Translations under genes and position numbers: made by a program
Shown here: positions 32,607 to 40,805 of the stretch, piece by piece
Numbering within the stretch: position 1 is the stretch's first letter
How the letters are laid out: every line of letters begins with the position of its first letter
NCBI GenBank assembly: GCA_965116465.1
Contig: OZ220687.1
Coordinates: 2,356,001 to 2,420,000 of the forward strand
DNA from: VXNF01 sp965116465
GTDB lineage: Bacteria; Actinomycetota; Acidimicrobiia; Acidimicrobiales; CATQHL01
DNA: 64,000 bases
Direction: 5' to 3'
Notes under the pieces: generated by a model
What the model saw: the letters and a program-made list of their open reading frames with translations, nothing else
Told to the model about the DNA's origin: nothing
Database searches by the model: none

Positions 32607-33947
32607 GTGCCACCTCCCGTTCGCCACCCCCGGTTGCCGTCCGTGGCGAGCGTGACGACGACCGGGGAGGCTCGCTGGGCGCTGGTCCCCGACGCGCTCT
32701 TCGACGGTGAGCGGTTGCGGCGGGCCCACGCCGTCGTGGTCGAGGGCGAGCGCGTCGTCGGCGTTGAGGCGGCGGGTGCGTTGCCGGAGGGCATAGAGAC
32801 CCGAGATCTACCGGGATGCACGCTGCTGCCGGGCCTGATCGACTGCCACACCCACCTCTCGGACTGGATGTTGCTGGCGTTCCTGGCCGCGGGCGTGACG
32901 GCGGTGCGTGACACGGGAAACGATCCGGCGTGGATCCTCCAGCGACGCGACCGCACGAGATCCGACCCGATGGCGGGACCGGACATCCTCTGTTGCGGCC
33001 CTCTGCTGGACGGGGGGTCGGCGTTCTGGCCGCACATCGGTCGCTCACACACCGACGCCGCGGCGATCCGGCGCTCGGTCGACGAGATGGCCGAGCGCGG
33101 TATGGATGCCGTGAAGCTGTACGTGCATCTCACCACCGAGCAGATCGGCGCCGCGGCGACGCAGGCCGACCACCGGGGTCTGCCGCTCCTCGCCCACCTC
33201 GGACCGTCGGTGGACCTGGCGACGGCGGTGTCGGCCGGGGTGCGGGAGGTGCAGCACCTGACGGGTTGCGTTCACCACGTCGAGGGGTGGCGAACGAACG
33301 TGGACGAGGTCGCGGCTTCAGCGGCATCGCTGGCCACCGCAGGCGTGGCGCAATGCCCGACGCTGGTGGTCTGGGACCGGCTCTGCCGCCTGAACGACAC
33401 CGCCTTCCGCCACGACCGGCGCGACCGCTGGGTCCACCCCGACATCGCCGCGGTCTGGCAGCGCTTCCCGCACCGCACCGGCGAGGTGGCCGACCGGCTC
33501 GACCGCCAGCGCAGCGTCAATACCATGAAGCGGGTCCTGGGCGCCCTGGCCGGTGCCGGATGCACCGTCGTCGCCGGCTCCGACGCGCCGTTCCCTCATC
33601 TCGTGCCGGGGTTCTCGCTGCACGACGAACTGTCGCTGCTGGTCGACGCCGGGCTCGAGCCGGCCGCCGCTCTGGCGTCGGCGACGTCGGTCGCCGCCGA
33701 CCATCTCGGTCTCGCGGACTACGGGCGGATCCGGGCGGGATCGGTGGCCGACATGGTCGCCGTCGGCGGCGACCCGTGCGACGACATCTGCGTGCTGTCC
33801 GATGTGCGCCTCGTGCTGCGCCGGGGCAGGGTCGTGGATTTCGACGCACTGGCGGCCAGTGCCGCCGCGGCGTTCTCGCGGCCGCCGGACGACCCCTTCT
33901 CGCAACTCATGATGGAGTTCGCGACACCGGTAGCCGGCGGGGACTAG
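32607..33947 (+). CDS. Amidohydrolase (imidazolonepropionase/prolidase-like group)
   Basis: 446 residues from GTG 32607; a GTG at 32643 is also possible. LLPGLIDCHTHLSDW carries the HxH metal pair (near residue 86). AVKLYVH supplies the Lys, LLAHLG and VQHLTG the other His ligands, and VVAGSDAPFPHLVPG the catalytic Asp. A C-terminal ADMVAVGGDPCDDI strand returns to the beta-sandwich domain. It cleaves a cyclic or linear amide bond; substrate not evident. Confidence 0.8.
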   Translation: MPPPVRHPRLPSVASVTTTGEARWALVPDALFDGERLRRAHAVVVEGERVVGVEAAGALPEGIETRDLPGCTLLPGLIDCHTHLSDWMLLAFLAAGVTAVRDTGNDPAWILQRRDRTRSDPMAGPDILCCGPLLDGGSAFWPHIGRSHTDAAAIRRSVDEMAERGMDAVKLYVHLTTEQIGAAATQADHRGLPLLAHLGPSVDLATAVSAGVREVQHLTGCVHHVEGWRTNVDEVAASAASLATAGVAQCPTLVVWDRLCRLNDTAFRHDRRDRWVHPDIAAVWQRFPHRTGEVADRLDRQRSVNTMKRVLGALAGAGCTVVAGSDAPFPHLVPGFSLHDELSLLVDAGLEPAAALASATSVAADHLGLADYGRIRAGSVADMVAVGGDPCDDICVLSDVRLVLRRGRVVDFDALAASAAAAFSRPPDDPFSQLMMEFATPVAGGD

Positions 33948-33970
33948 CGCAACTCGGCGTCCCCATTCCC

Positions 33971-33997
33971 GTCATTCCGGCGGAGGCCGGAATCCAT
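33971..33997. repeat. Third copy of the REP-like palindrome
   Basis: ATTCCGGC-GGAG-GCCGGAAT at 33974-33993 with flanking GTC and CCA repeats the unit at 31655-31680. It lies between convergent genes ending at 33947 and 34042, where the stem could serve both as a terminator. Confidence 0.65.
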
Positions 33998-34041
33998 TGT
34001 CGAGCGGCCACGAGGCCAGGTCACCAAGGGGCGACCTCGTC

Positions 34042-34446
34042 TTACAGGAAGCCGCCGTCCAGCACTCGCTGCTCGGCCCCGGAGGGGCTGTAGAGGAAGT
34101 ACACCGTCACCGGCTCGTCGCCGTCGTTGAGGAACTGGTGGTCGGTGCCGGGCGGCGTGTACACCACGTCGCCGGGCGCCACGGGCCTGTCCTCGTCGCC
34201 GATCCGCGCCCGCCCGCGTCCCGAGAGGATCATCCACACCTCCGTCGTTCCCGGATGGGAATGGCGCGTCCCGACGACCCCGGCGGGGATCTGCGTCATC
34301 CCGACCGCGAAGTCGCCCATCCCCTCCTGCAGCAGCGGGGACAGCAGCACCCGCACGTCGCGGGTGGCCGGGGCCGGGGTCACGAATCCGACTCCGTCGT
34401 CGCGGTTCAGGAACAGGGGCTCGGCGGCCGATGGCCTGGCTGTCAT
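34042..34446 (-). CDS. Cupin-domain protein
   Basis: 134 residues, ATG 34446 preceded by AGGAGG. The two cupin motifs are visible: GTRHSHPGTTEVWMILSGRG (metal-binding His-x-His and Glu) and PGDVVYTPPGTDHQFLND (third His). A small single-domain cupin of this sort binds a metal or a small acid. It lies 33 bases downstream of the PhyH gene on the same strand, so it is probably its partner. Confidence 0.8.
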   Translation of the reverse strand: MTARPSAAEPLFLNRDDGVGFVTPAPATRDVRVLLSPLLQEGMGDFAVGMTQIPAGVVGTRHSHPGTTEVWMILSGRGRARIGDEDRPVAPGDVVYTPPGTDHQFLNDGDEPVTVYFLYSPSGAEQRVLDGGFL

Positions 34447-34479
34447 GGCGTGGACCTCCTGAGTGTGAGCGGAGCCGGC

Positions 34480-35436
34480 TCAGACCCGGCGCGGGTCGGT
34501 GTTGTCGTGGAAGGCGTACTCGGGCCCCTTGACGGTGCCCACGCCGTAGCCGGTGCCCCAGTCGTAGGGGGGTTCTCCGGCCTGCTCCTCGGCCCACTGC
34601 TTCAGCGGGATGTTGTCCCAGTCGGCGGCGAACCAGTACTGGGAGTCGGGGTGGTTCTTCGGGTCGGGTCCGAGGGGGTGGGAGAGGTTGCCCATCGCCC
34701 CCAGGAGTTGCCGGCGGATGGGGTCGCTCCGGAAGACGAGGTCGGGATCCTGCTCGACGTGGCCGGACGGGCGGATCCAGCGGGGCGCGTAGCTGATGTA
34801 GAGGGCGCGGCGCTCGTGCGTGCCCAAATTCGGGCTGGCGGCGTGCAGCAGCGTGGGGCGCCACATCATGAGGCTGCCCGGCGGCACCTTCAACTCGAAG
34901 ACGTCCTCGGGACGGATGTCCTCGCGCCAGCGGGCCCGCCGCTGCATGTCCCAGAGGTGGCTGCCGGGCACGAACAGGATGCTGGCGTGGCCGGGCTCCG
35001 AGGCGTCGGAGACGTACCAGCCGATCTTGAAGTCCAGCCAGGGCATCGGGCCGTCGATGCCGATGCCCGTGAACTCCTCCTCGTAGTCGAAGTGCCAGCC
35101 CAGCGAGAGGGCCGACGGATGCCGGCCCGGCGTCGGCGGTGTCCAGAGGATCACGCTGTCGCGGTTCTGCACGTTCCAGCCCACGATGTCCACGACGTAG
35201 CGCAGGATGTCCGGCCGGTCCATGAGGTTCAGGAACGCCTCGTGCTTGACGAGCCCGTTGCGGCAGCTGAGCTGCGAGTCGGGCGCCATGCCGCGCTCGC
35301 CCCGCAGCCGAGCACCGACCTCCTCGAAGGCATCGTTGAGCACCGCCACCTCGCCGGCGTCCAGATACTCCTCGATGACGAAGAAACCCTGGGTGTTCAG
35401 CAGTTCCTTCTGCTCCGACGTCGCTGCCAGTGCCAC
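34480..35436 (-). CDS. Phytanoyl-CoA dioxygenase (PhyH) family
   Basis: 318 residues from GTG 35436, chosen over an upstream ATG because AGGGGGA lies six bases before it. The iron site is readable: WHFDYEEE (His-x-Asp) and LLHAASPN (distal His), followed by an Arg for 2-oxoglutarate in HERRALY. These Fe(II)/2-oxoglutarate enzymes hydroxylate small organic molecules. Divergent to a sugar-type importer, so it may process what that importer brings in. Confidence 0.85.
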   Translation of the reverse strand: MALAATSEQKELLNTQGFFVIEEYLDAGEVAVLNDAFEEVGARLRGERGMAPDSQLSCRNGLVKHEAFLNLMDRPDILRYVVDIVGWNVQNRDSVILWTPPTPGRHPSALSLGWHFDYEEEFTGIGIDGPMPWLDFKIGWYVSDASEPGHASILFVPGSHLWDMQRRARWREDIRPEDVFELKVPPGSLMMWRPTLLHAASPNLGTHERRALYISYAPRWIRPSGHVEQDPDLVFRSDPIRRQLLGAMGNLSHPLGPDPKNHPDSQYWFAADWDNIPLKQWAEEQAGEPPYDWGTGYGVGTVKGPEYAFHDNTDPRRV

Positions 35437-35574
35437 TGATTTCCCCCTGTGATCCGCGGTTGCCCGCGCCGAGGCTAATGGAGAACGGACGGATCGTCGC
35501 ACCCCGTTCCGAACGGCCTCGGTACCCCCGGAACCTCCTCAGTCGGCGATTCGGAACGCAGATTTCTTTGTGAC

Positions 35575-35580
35575 TATGCT
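35575..35580 (+). promoter_or_regulatory. Candidate -10 element for the second sugar importer
   Basis: TATGCT lies 58 bases upstream of ATG 35638 in the AT-richest part of the divergent intergenic region (TTTCTTTGTGACTATGCT). No good -35 sequence is present 17 bases upstream. Weak support. Confidence 0.3.
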
Positions 35581-35637
35581 GCGCCGGACGTTTGGTCGTG
35601 GCCGTTGCGGCTGCGGAGACGGAATGAGGGAGAGGAC

Positions 35638-37218
35638 ATGATTTCGAGACGTAGGAATCTCTGGGTGATCGCCGCGCTTGGCGTGGCTCTCGCCCTGGTG
35701 GCGAGCGCCTGTGCTGCGGACGACTCCGCCCAGGAGGCGGCCGACGCGGCGCTGTCCGAGGCGGGCGCGGCCCGCTCGGACGCCGCCGCGGCGATGTCCG
35801 AGGCACAGAGTGCCGGCTCCGCCGCTTCTGCCGGCGCGGCCGACGCCGCCGCGGCAGGCGCCGAGGCCAGCGCGGCTTCGGCGACCGCAGACGCAGCCGC
35901 CGCCGCAGCCGACGCGGCGAGCGCCGAGGCAGCGGCCGCAACCGCCGCCGCCGACGCAGCCCAGGCTGCCGCCGACCTCGCGCTCGCGACCGCCGAGGGC
36001 AGCGAAGAGGCCGTGGCCGCCGCCGAGGCGGCTCTCGCCGACGCGCAGGCCGCAGCAGAGGCGGCCAGCGCCGAGGCTGCATCCGCACGCGACCAGGCCG
36101 CCGCGGCACAAGCCGACGCGGAGGCCGCCCAGGCCGAGGCCGCTGCCGCCCAGGCCGAGGCCGCTGCCGCCCAGGCCGAGGCCGCGGCCGCCCAGGCCGA
36201 GGCCGCGGCCGCCCAGGAAGAGGCTGCTTCGGCCCGCGAGGAAGCAGCTTCGGCCCGCGAGGAGGCAGCCGACGTGGCACGCCACAACGTCAGGGCCATC
36301 GCAGGCGACTACGAGGCGGTCATCCGCCCGGCGACCCAGCGCTGGACGATCGGTCACGCCGACGGCCTCGCCGGCATCCCGTTCACCGACTCGGTCACCG
36401 ACAGCATCTACGAGGTCGCCGACGCCATGGGCGTGGACATCATCTTCTGCGACAACGCCTACGACCAGGAGAAGACGGTCGAGTGCGCCAACCTGATCGT
36501 GGCGCAGGAGGCCGACGGCGTGATCTTCGCCAATTGGATCGCCGGCACCGAGGAGTTGATCGCGGGCATCTACATCGACAACGGTCTGCCTTGCATCACC
36601 TGGGACGGGCCGCATCCGGGTTGCAAGAACTTCGGCCCCGACAACTTCGAGGCCTCCGTCGAGGCGGGCCGCTTCCTGGCGGGCTTCGCGCAGGAGCAGG
36701 GTTGGGATCCCGCCGAGACCGAACTGGTGGTCATCTGGACCCAGGGCGTCCAGGTCATGGGCGAGCGTCGCGACGGCGCCATCGCCGGTGTGCTGGAGTC
36801 CTTCGCCATCCCCGAGGAGAACATCCACGTCGACATCCCGCACGCGGCCCTCGACGACGTGTTCCCGCTGGTGACCGACTGGGCGACCGCCAACCCCGAC
36901 GCCAAGAACGTGCTCTGCTTCGGCCACAGCGACCAGCCCGGTGTGGACTGCGCCCTGGCGCTGGAGCAGGCCGGCTTCCTGGGCCGGGCCGCGGCGGTCG
37001 GCCTGGGCGCCTCCGACGAGGCGCTCGTGGACCTGCGCCAGCGCACCGACGAGGAGTCGGTCTTCAAGGCCACTATCTCGTTCTTCCCCGAGCGCTACGG
37101 GCAGTACCTGGTGCCGGCCGTGGTGGACATGCTCGAGGGTCGGATCGTGCCCGACCGGGTCATCCCGTCGGTGTCGCCGGTCACCCGTGAGAACGTCCAG
37201 GAGTTGTACCCCGGCTAA
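35638..37218 (+). CDS. Sugar-type ABC substrate-binding lipoprotein with Ala-rich coiled-coil stalk
   Basis: 526 residues from ATG 35638 (GAGGGAGAGG upstream). A signal peptide ends at VASAC (Cys25; the -3 residue is Ala, a weaker lipobox). Residues about 33-215 are Ala/Glu/Asp-rich, with five consecutive (Q)AEAAAA-type units near the end, predicting a long helix. From about 223 follows a periplasmic-binding type-1 domain: IGHADGLAGIPFTDSV, LIVAQEADGVIFANW and FGHSDQPGVDCALAL, as in RbsB/XylF. It is the first gene of a binding-protein/ATPase/permease importer; the ligand is probably a sugar or polyol. Confidence 0.9.
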   Translation: MISRRRNLWVIAALGVALALVASACAADDSAQEAADAALSEAGAARSDAAAAMSEAQSAGSAASAGAADAAAAGAEASAASATADAAAAAADAASAEAAAATAAADAAQAAADLALATAEGSEEAVAAAEAALADAQAAAEAASAEAASARDQAAAAQADAEAAQAEAAAAQAEAAAAQAEAAAAQAEAAAAQEEAASAREEAASAREEAADVARHNVRAIAGDYEAVIRPATQRWTIGHADGLAGIPFTDSVTDSIYEVADAMGVDIIFCDNAYDQEKTVECANLIVAQEADGVIFANWIAGTEELIAGIYIDNGLPCITWDGPHPGCKNFGPDNFEASVEAGRFLAGFAQEQGWDPAETELVVIWTQGVQVMGERRDGAIAGVLESFAIPEENIHVDIPHAALDDVFPLVTDWATANPDAKNVLCFGHSDQPGVDCALALEQAGFLGRAAAVGLGASDEALVDLRQRTDEESVFKATISFFPERYGQYLVPAVVDMLEGRIVPDRVIPSVSPVTRENVQELYPG

Positions 37219-37238
37219 CGGGGCTCGGTTCGACCGTC

Positions 37239-37274
37239 GTGTGCACCCCGGCAGCCACCTGTCGGGGTGCACAC
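37239..37274 (+). terminator. Stem-loop between binding-protein and ATPase genes
   Basis: GTGTGCACCCCG (37239-37250) pairs perfectly with CGGGGTGCACAC (37263-37274) over a 12-base loop, starting 20 bases after the binding-protein stop. No T-run follows. Likely an attenuator or RNA-stabilising structure. Confidence 0.75.
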
Positions 37275-37389
37275 TCCCGGTCGGGCGACCAATCCAACTC
37301 GTCAACCCAGGTGGTCATGATCGACTCACTGTTCCGTACGGATCTGATCCCCTGATCATCAGTCCCTGTCCGCCGACACTCGGGAAACC

Positions 37390-38196
37390 GTGATGCCCCC
37401 ACTTCTCAGCATGACGGGCGTGTCGAAGGCCTTCGGTCACGTGGTGGCCCTCGCCGGCGTCGACCTCGAGATCCAACCCGGCGAGGTGATCGGTCTGCTC
37501 GGTGACAACGGCGCCGGCAAGTCGACGCTCATCAAGATCCTCTCCGGCGTCTACTACGCCGACGAGGGAAGCTTCGCCCGCAACGGCGAGCCGGTCACGA
37601 TCACCGATCCCAACGACGCCATGGCTCTCGGAATCGCCACGGTGTACCAGGATCTCTCGCTCGTGGAGACTCGCCCGGTGGCCCACAACATCTATCTCGG
37701 GCGGGAGCCACGGCGCTGGGGTCTCGTGTTGAACCGTCGCAAGATGGAGCGTGACGCGACCGAGTTGCTGGACCGCCTCAACATCAGGCTTCCCTCGGTG
37801 CGGGTCGACGTGGGAGTGCTCTCCGGGGGCCAGCGCCAGGCGGTGGCCATCTCCCGGGCCGTCGCCCAGGGCGGCGACATCCTGCTGCTCGACGAGCCGA
37901 CCGCCTCGCTCGGCGTGGAGCAGACCGCGCAGGTGCACGACCTCGTCGTGGACATGAAGTCCCACGGCAGCGCCATCGTGCTCATCACCCACGACCTCAG
38001 CGACATCCTCGACATCGCCGACCGGATCGTGGTACTGCGCCAGGGCCGGCTGTGGGCCGATTCGCCTTCTGCGGCCACGACACAGACCGAGGTCATCGGT
38101 TGGATCACCGGGGCGCTGCCTTCGCAATTCGCCGACGTCGGGTCGTCCAACGGGGGGTCGTCCAACGGGGGGTCGTCCAACGGGGGGTCGTCGTGA
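37390..38196 (+). CDS. Sugar-type ABC ATPase with (GSSNG)n C-terminal tail
   Basis: 268 residues from GTG 37390 (ATG 37393 is equally possible). One nucleotide-binding domain: GDNGAGKSTLIK, LSGGQRQAVAIS, ILLLDEPTASLG and LITHDL. It is paralogous to the ATPase at 1028. The last 17 residues are Gly-Ser-Ser-Asn-Gly repeats from a 15-bp tandem repeat, a disordered tail not seen in the paralogue. It acts with the stalked binding protein and the permease at 38225. Confidence 0.9.
   Translation: MMPPLLSMTGVSKAFGHVVALAGVDLEIQPGEVIGLLGDNGAGKSTLIKILSGVYYADEGSFARNGEPVTITDPNDAMALGIATVYQDLSLVETRPVAHNIYLGREPRRWGLVLNRRKMERDATELLDRLNIRLPSVRVDVGVLSGGQRQAVAISRAVAQGGDILLLDEPTASLGVEQTAQVHDLVVDMKSHGSAIVLITHDLSDILDIADRIVVLRQGRLWADSPSAATTQTEVIGWITGALPSQFADVGSSNGGSSNGGSSNGGSS
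38141..38191 (+). repeat. 15-bp tandem repeat (3.4 copies) in the ATPase 3' end
   Basis: The unit GGTCGTCCAACGGGG is repeated identically at 38141, 38156 and 38171, with a partial copy to 38191. The unit is a multiple of three, so copy-number change keeps the frame and only alters the length of the GSSNG tail. Identical copies point to recent slippage. Confidence 0.85.
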
Positions 38197-38224
38197 TGCG
38201 GTCCGCGGAGCCGGCGGAGCTGGC

Positions 38225-39253
38225 ATGACCGGCGGTTCGGGCTCCCGGGCCCTGGGCTGGAACATGGGTGACGTGCTCGTCCCCCTCGAGGACCGCCAGC
38301 ACCCCTGGTGGCCGTTCAGGCGCCTCAACGACTGGACGATCCCGGGTCTGCTCGTCGCGCTCGCAGGTCTGTGCATCTACTCCTGGCAGCGCTCCCCCTA
38401 CTTCTTCACCGTCAACAACTTCGTGAACATCGGCGAGGCCCTCTCCATCCGGGGACTCATGGCCGTCGGACTCACGGTGCTGCTCATCAGCGGCGGTCTC
38501 GACCTGTCGATCGCGGCGGTGGCCGCGTTCACGGGGATGTTCGCCGCCATGATGATCAACGCCGGCGTCAACGGCGCCGTCGCGGGACTGGTCGCCCTTG
38601 CGTGCGCCGCCACCATGGGGCTCATCAACGCCTTCATCATCGTGCGGCTCCGGGTCAACCCGATCATCGCCACACTCGGCACCCTGTTGCTGTTCCGGGG
38701 GCTCGCGTTCGTGGTCAGCGAGGGCGACAACATCGTCATCGGCGTCAACGCCTGGAGCACCTTCGGTCGGGGCGAGGCTCTCGGCATCAAGGTGACGTTG
38801 TGGGTGTTCGCGGGGGTGCTGGTGTTCGGCATGTGGTTCATGCGCCACTCGTTCATCGGGAACAACCTCTACGCCATCGGCGGCAACCCCGCCGCCTGCC
38901 GGAACGTGGGCATGAAGGTGGACCGCATCCGCATGTGGTCGTACGTGGCGATGGCCATCCTGTCGGGCATCGCCGGCATCGCCTTGATGTCACGGGGCGG
39001 GACCGCTCAGCCCGCCGCCTTCGAGGGAGCCGAACTGGAGATCATCACGGCGGTGTTCCTCGGGGGCGTGGCCCTCACCGGAGGGCGAGGCAGCCTGTTG
39101 GGCACGTTCCTGGGCCTGATCATCATCGGCGTCATCACCAACAGCTTCGTGCTCACGAACGTGCCGATCTACTGGCAGATGGTCGTGCGCGGGATCATCC
39201 TGATCCTGGCCGTCTCCATCGACAGCATCCGAAGAGGCGGCGGCTACAGGTGA
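38225..39253 (+). CDS. Sugar-type ABC transporter permease (RbsC family)
   Basis: 342 residues, ATG 38225. It has an N-terminal cytoplasmic stretch of about 40 residues, then membrane helices with LISGGLDLSIAAVAAFTG and LGGVALTGGRGSLLGT. It is the only permease of this importer and so presumably homodimerises. A hairpin follows its stop, marking the end of the operon. Confidence 0.9.
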   Translation: MTGGSGSRALGWNMGDVLVPLEDRQHPWWPFRRLNDWTIPGLLVALAGLCIYSWQRSPYFFTVNNFVNIGEALSIRGLMAVGLTVLLISGGLDLSIAAVAAFTGMFAAMMINAGVNGAVAGLVALACAATMGLINAFIIVRLRVNPIIATLGTLLLFRGLAFVVSEGDNIVIGVNAWSTFGRGEALGIKVTLWVFAGVLVFGMWFMRHSFIGNNLYAIGGNPAACRNVGMKVDRIRMWSYVAMAILSGIAGIALMSRGGTAQPAAFEGAELEIITAVFLGGVALTGGRGSLLGTFLGLIIIGVITNSFVLTNVPIYWQMVVRGIILILAVSIDSIRRGGGYR

Positions 39254-39257
39254 GGTA

Positions 39258-39279
39258 GGGGTCGGCGCCCGCCGGCCCC
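39258..39279 (+). terminator. Hairpin after the sugar importer operon
   Basis: GGGGTCGGC (39258-39266) pairs with GCCGGCCCC (39271-39279) around a GCCC loop, nine pairs with one wobble, beginning five bases after the permease stop. GC-rich and without a T-run, as is common in high-GC actinobacteria. Confidence 0.6.
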
Positions 39280-39310
39280 CCAGGTGGATGAGTATCGGTT
39301 GGTGCGGGCT

Positions 39311-39375
39311 CTATAGTAAGATCTCGACAGATACCGCAAACATCGATAATCTCGCTAGACGCCTATAGTCGGGGT
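39311..39375 (+). promoter_or_regulatory. AT-rich promoter region with CTATAGT repeats; possibly leaderless start
   Basis: CTATAGT occurs at 39311-39317 and again at 39363-39369, in an AT-rich 65-base stretch. The second contains TATAGT exactly six bases before ATG 39376, so the transcript could start at the A of the start codon. No ribosome-binding site is present, which fits leaderless translation. Confidence 0.5.
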
Positions 39376-40701
39376 ATGGACTCCGTACGCAACCCCTACA
39401 GTCCCGGTGCCGGTGCCCCGCCGCCCGCGCTGGTCGGTCGCGGCGAGGAGATTGAGGAGTTCGACGTTGCCGTCCAGCGGCTTGGGCTCGGGCGTCCGGC
39501 GCGAAGCGTGCTGTTGACCGGTTTGCGAGGGGTGGGCAAGACCGTGCTGTTGCGGGAGTTCGGCCGGATCGCCGCTGGTCACGGGTGGATCCACCAGTCT
39601 CTCGAGGCTGGCGAGAAACTCGACTTCGTGGCTTCGGCGGCGACACTGGCCCGCAAGGCCCTTCTGCGGCTCTCGGCCGGTCGGCGGGTCGCCGACCTCG
39701 CCCGGCGGGCGTTCGGGACGCTCGGTTCGTTCCAGTTGCGCTGGCAACCGGACAGCGGCGACCTCACGCTCGGAATCGATGCGCTGCCGGGCCGAGCCGA
39801 CTCGGGCGACCTCGAGGAGGATCTCGCCGACCTGTTCGGCGCCATTGGGGAGGCGGCACGCGAGCGGGGAACCGGCGTGCTGTTCACCATCGACGAGATC
39901 CAGTACCTGTCGAAGGATTCCCTGGCCGCGCTCGTCGTCGCCCTGCACCGGACCAGCCAGGAGCAACTCCCGCTGATGGCCGCCGGTGCCGGGCTGCCGT
40001 CTGTTCCCGCCCTCGCCGGGGAGGCCAAGTCGTATGCCGAGCGACTCTTCGCCTTCCGCGAGATCAACAGCCTCGACGCCGAGGAGGCGGCCCAGGCGCT
40101 GGCGGCTCCCGCGGAGGCCGAAGGGGTGCGCTGGCAGCCCGACGCACTCGACGTCGTGTTCGCTGTGACCAAGGGATACCCGTACTTCCTGCAGGAGTTC
40201 GGGAAGCAGTCCTGGGACGTCGCCGCCGGTCCCGCCACGATCACGAGGGGCGATGTGGAGGCTGCTGTTCCCATAGCCAAGGAGGAACTCGACACCGGCT
40301 TCTTCCGGGTCCACCTCGACCGGAGCACTCCCGGCGAGCGGGCGTACCTCTCGGCGATGGCCTCCCTCGGCGCCGGGCCCTACAGATCCGCCGACGTGGC
40401 CGCCGTGATGGGACGCACGACGCCGGGCGTCGGGTCGCTGCGCGATGCTCTGATCAAGCGCGGCCTCTGCCATGCGCCTCGTCGCGGCGTCGTCGCATTC
40501 ACAGTTCCCATGTTCGACGACTTCGTCCGTCGCCGGCTGGCACACGGGCCATCCCCGGAGGCGCGACTCGAGTCGGAGCGTCGGCACCACGGCGCGGGAG
40601 GCATCGACGACACCGTGGAGCGGTTCGGGCGACTGCCGGCGCTAGACGAACGAGAGCCCGACGGCATCATCGGCTACGACGATCACGGGCTGCCGTCGTG
40701 A
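39376..40701 (+). CDS. AAA-type ATPase (AAA_16/ORC-like) with C-terminal winged helix
   Basis: 441 residues, ATG start with no Shine-Dalgarno. Sequence order: VGRGEEIEEFDVAVQR, Walker A LTGLRGVGKTVLL (about 48-60), Walker B GVLFTIDEIQYL near 175, and sensor AAGAGLPSVP. Then a region with KGYPYFLQEFG and a winged-helix-like end. This is the STAND/ORC1-like ATP-binding family frequently paired with small toxin or effector genes. Function unknown. The overlapping short frame at 40698 may be such a partner in decay. Confidence 0.75.
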   Translation: MDSVRNPYSPGAGAPPPALVGRGEEIEEFDVAVQRLGLGRPARSVLLTGLRGVGKTVLLREFGRIAAGHGWIHQSLEAGEKLDFVASAATLARKALLRLSAGRRVADLARRAFGTLGSFQLRWQPDSGDLTLGIDALPGRADSGDLEEDLADLFGAIGEAARERGTGVLFTIDEIQYLSKDSLAALVVALHRTSQEQLPLMAAGAGLPSVPALAGEAKSYAERLFAFREINSLDAEEAAQALAAPAEAEGVRWQPDALDVVFAVTKGYPYFLQEFGKQSWDVAAGPATITRGDVEAAVPIAKEELDTGFFRVHLDRSTPGERAYLSAMASLGAGPYRSADVAAVMGRTTPGVGSLRDALIKRGLCHAPRRGVVAFTVPMFDDFVRRRLAHGPSPEARLESERRHHGAGGIDDTVERFGRLPALDEREPDGIIGYDDHGLPS

Positions 40702-40781
40702 ACGTCGTCGAAACCTCGGCGATCGCTGTCGTGCTGTTCGTCAGAGACGACTTCTCCCGAACCGACGTGCTCGTGGGCTGA
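40698..40781 (+). pseudogene. Possible truncated PIN-domain (VapC-like) start
   Basis: A GTG overlapping the ATPase stop opens a 27-codon frame, VNVVETSAIAVVLFVRDD and so on, ending at TGA 40779-40781. PIN toxins typically begin with hydrophobic residues followed by (V/I)DTSA(L/I)VA, and the match MNVVETSAIAVVLF is good except for Glu in place of the catalytic Asp. It is too short to be functional. Tentative. Confidence 0.3.
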
Positions 40782-40805
40782 CCCGGCCGCTCGGCGCCGC
40801 GCCGA

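Noticed and set aside
33944..36280. Very long Arg/Pro-rich open frame on the minus strand
   Set aside because: It is antisense and out of phase with four well-supported genes; its composition is what the complement of Ala-rich GC-rich DNA gives, with no domain.
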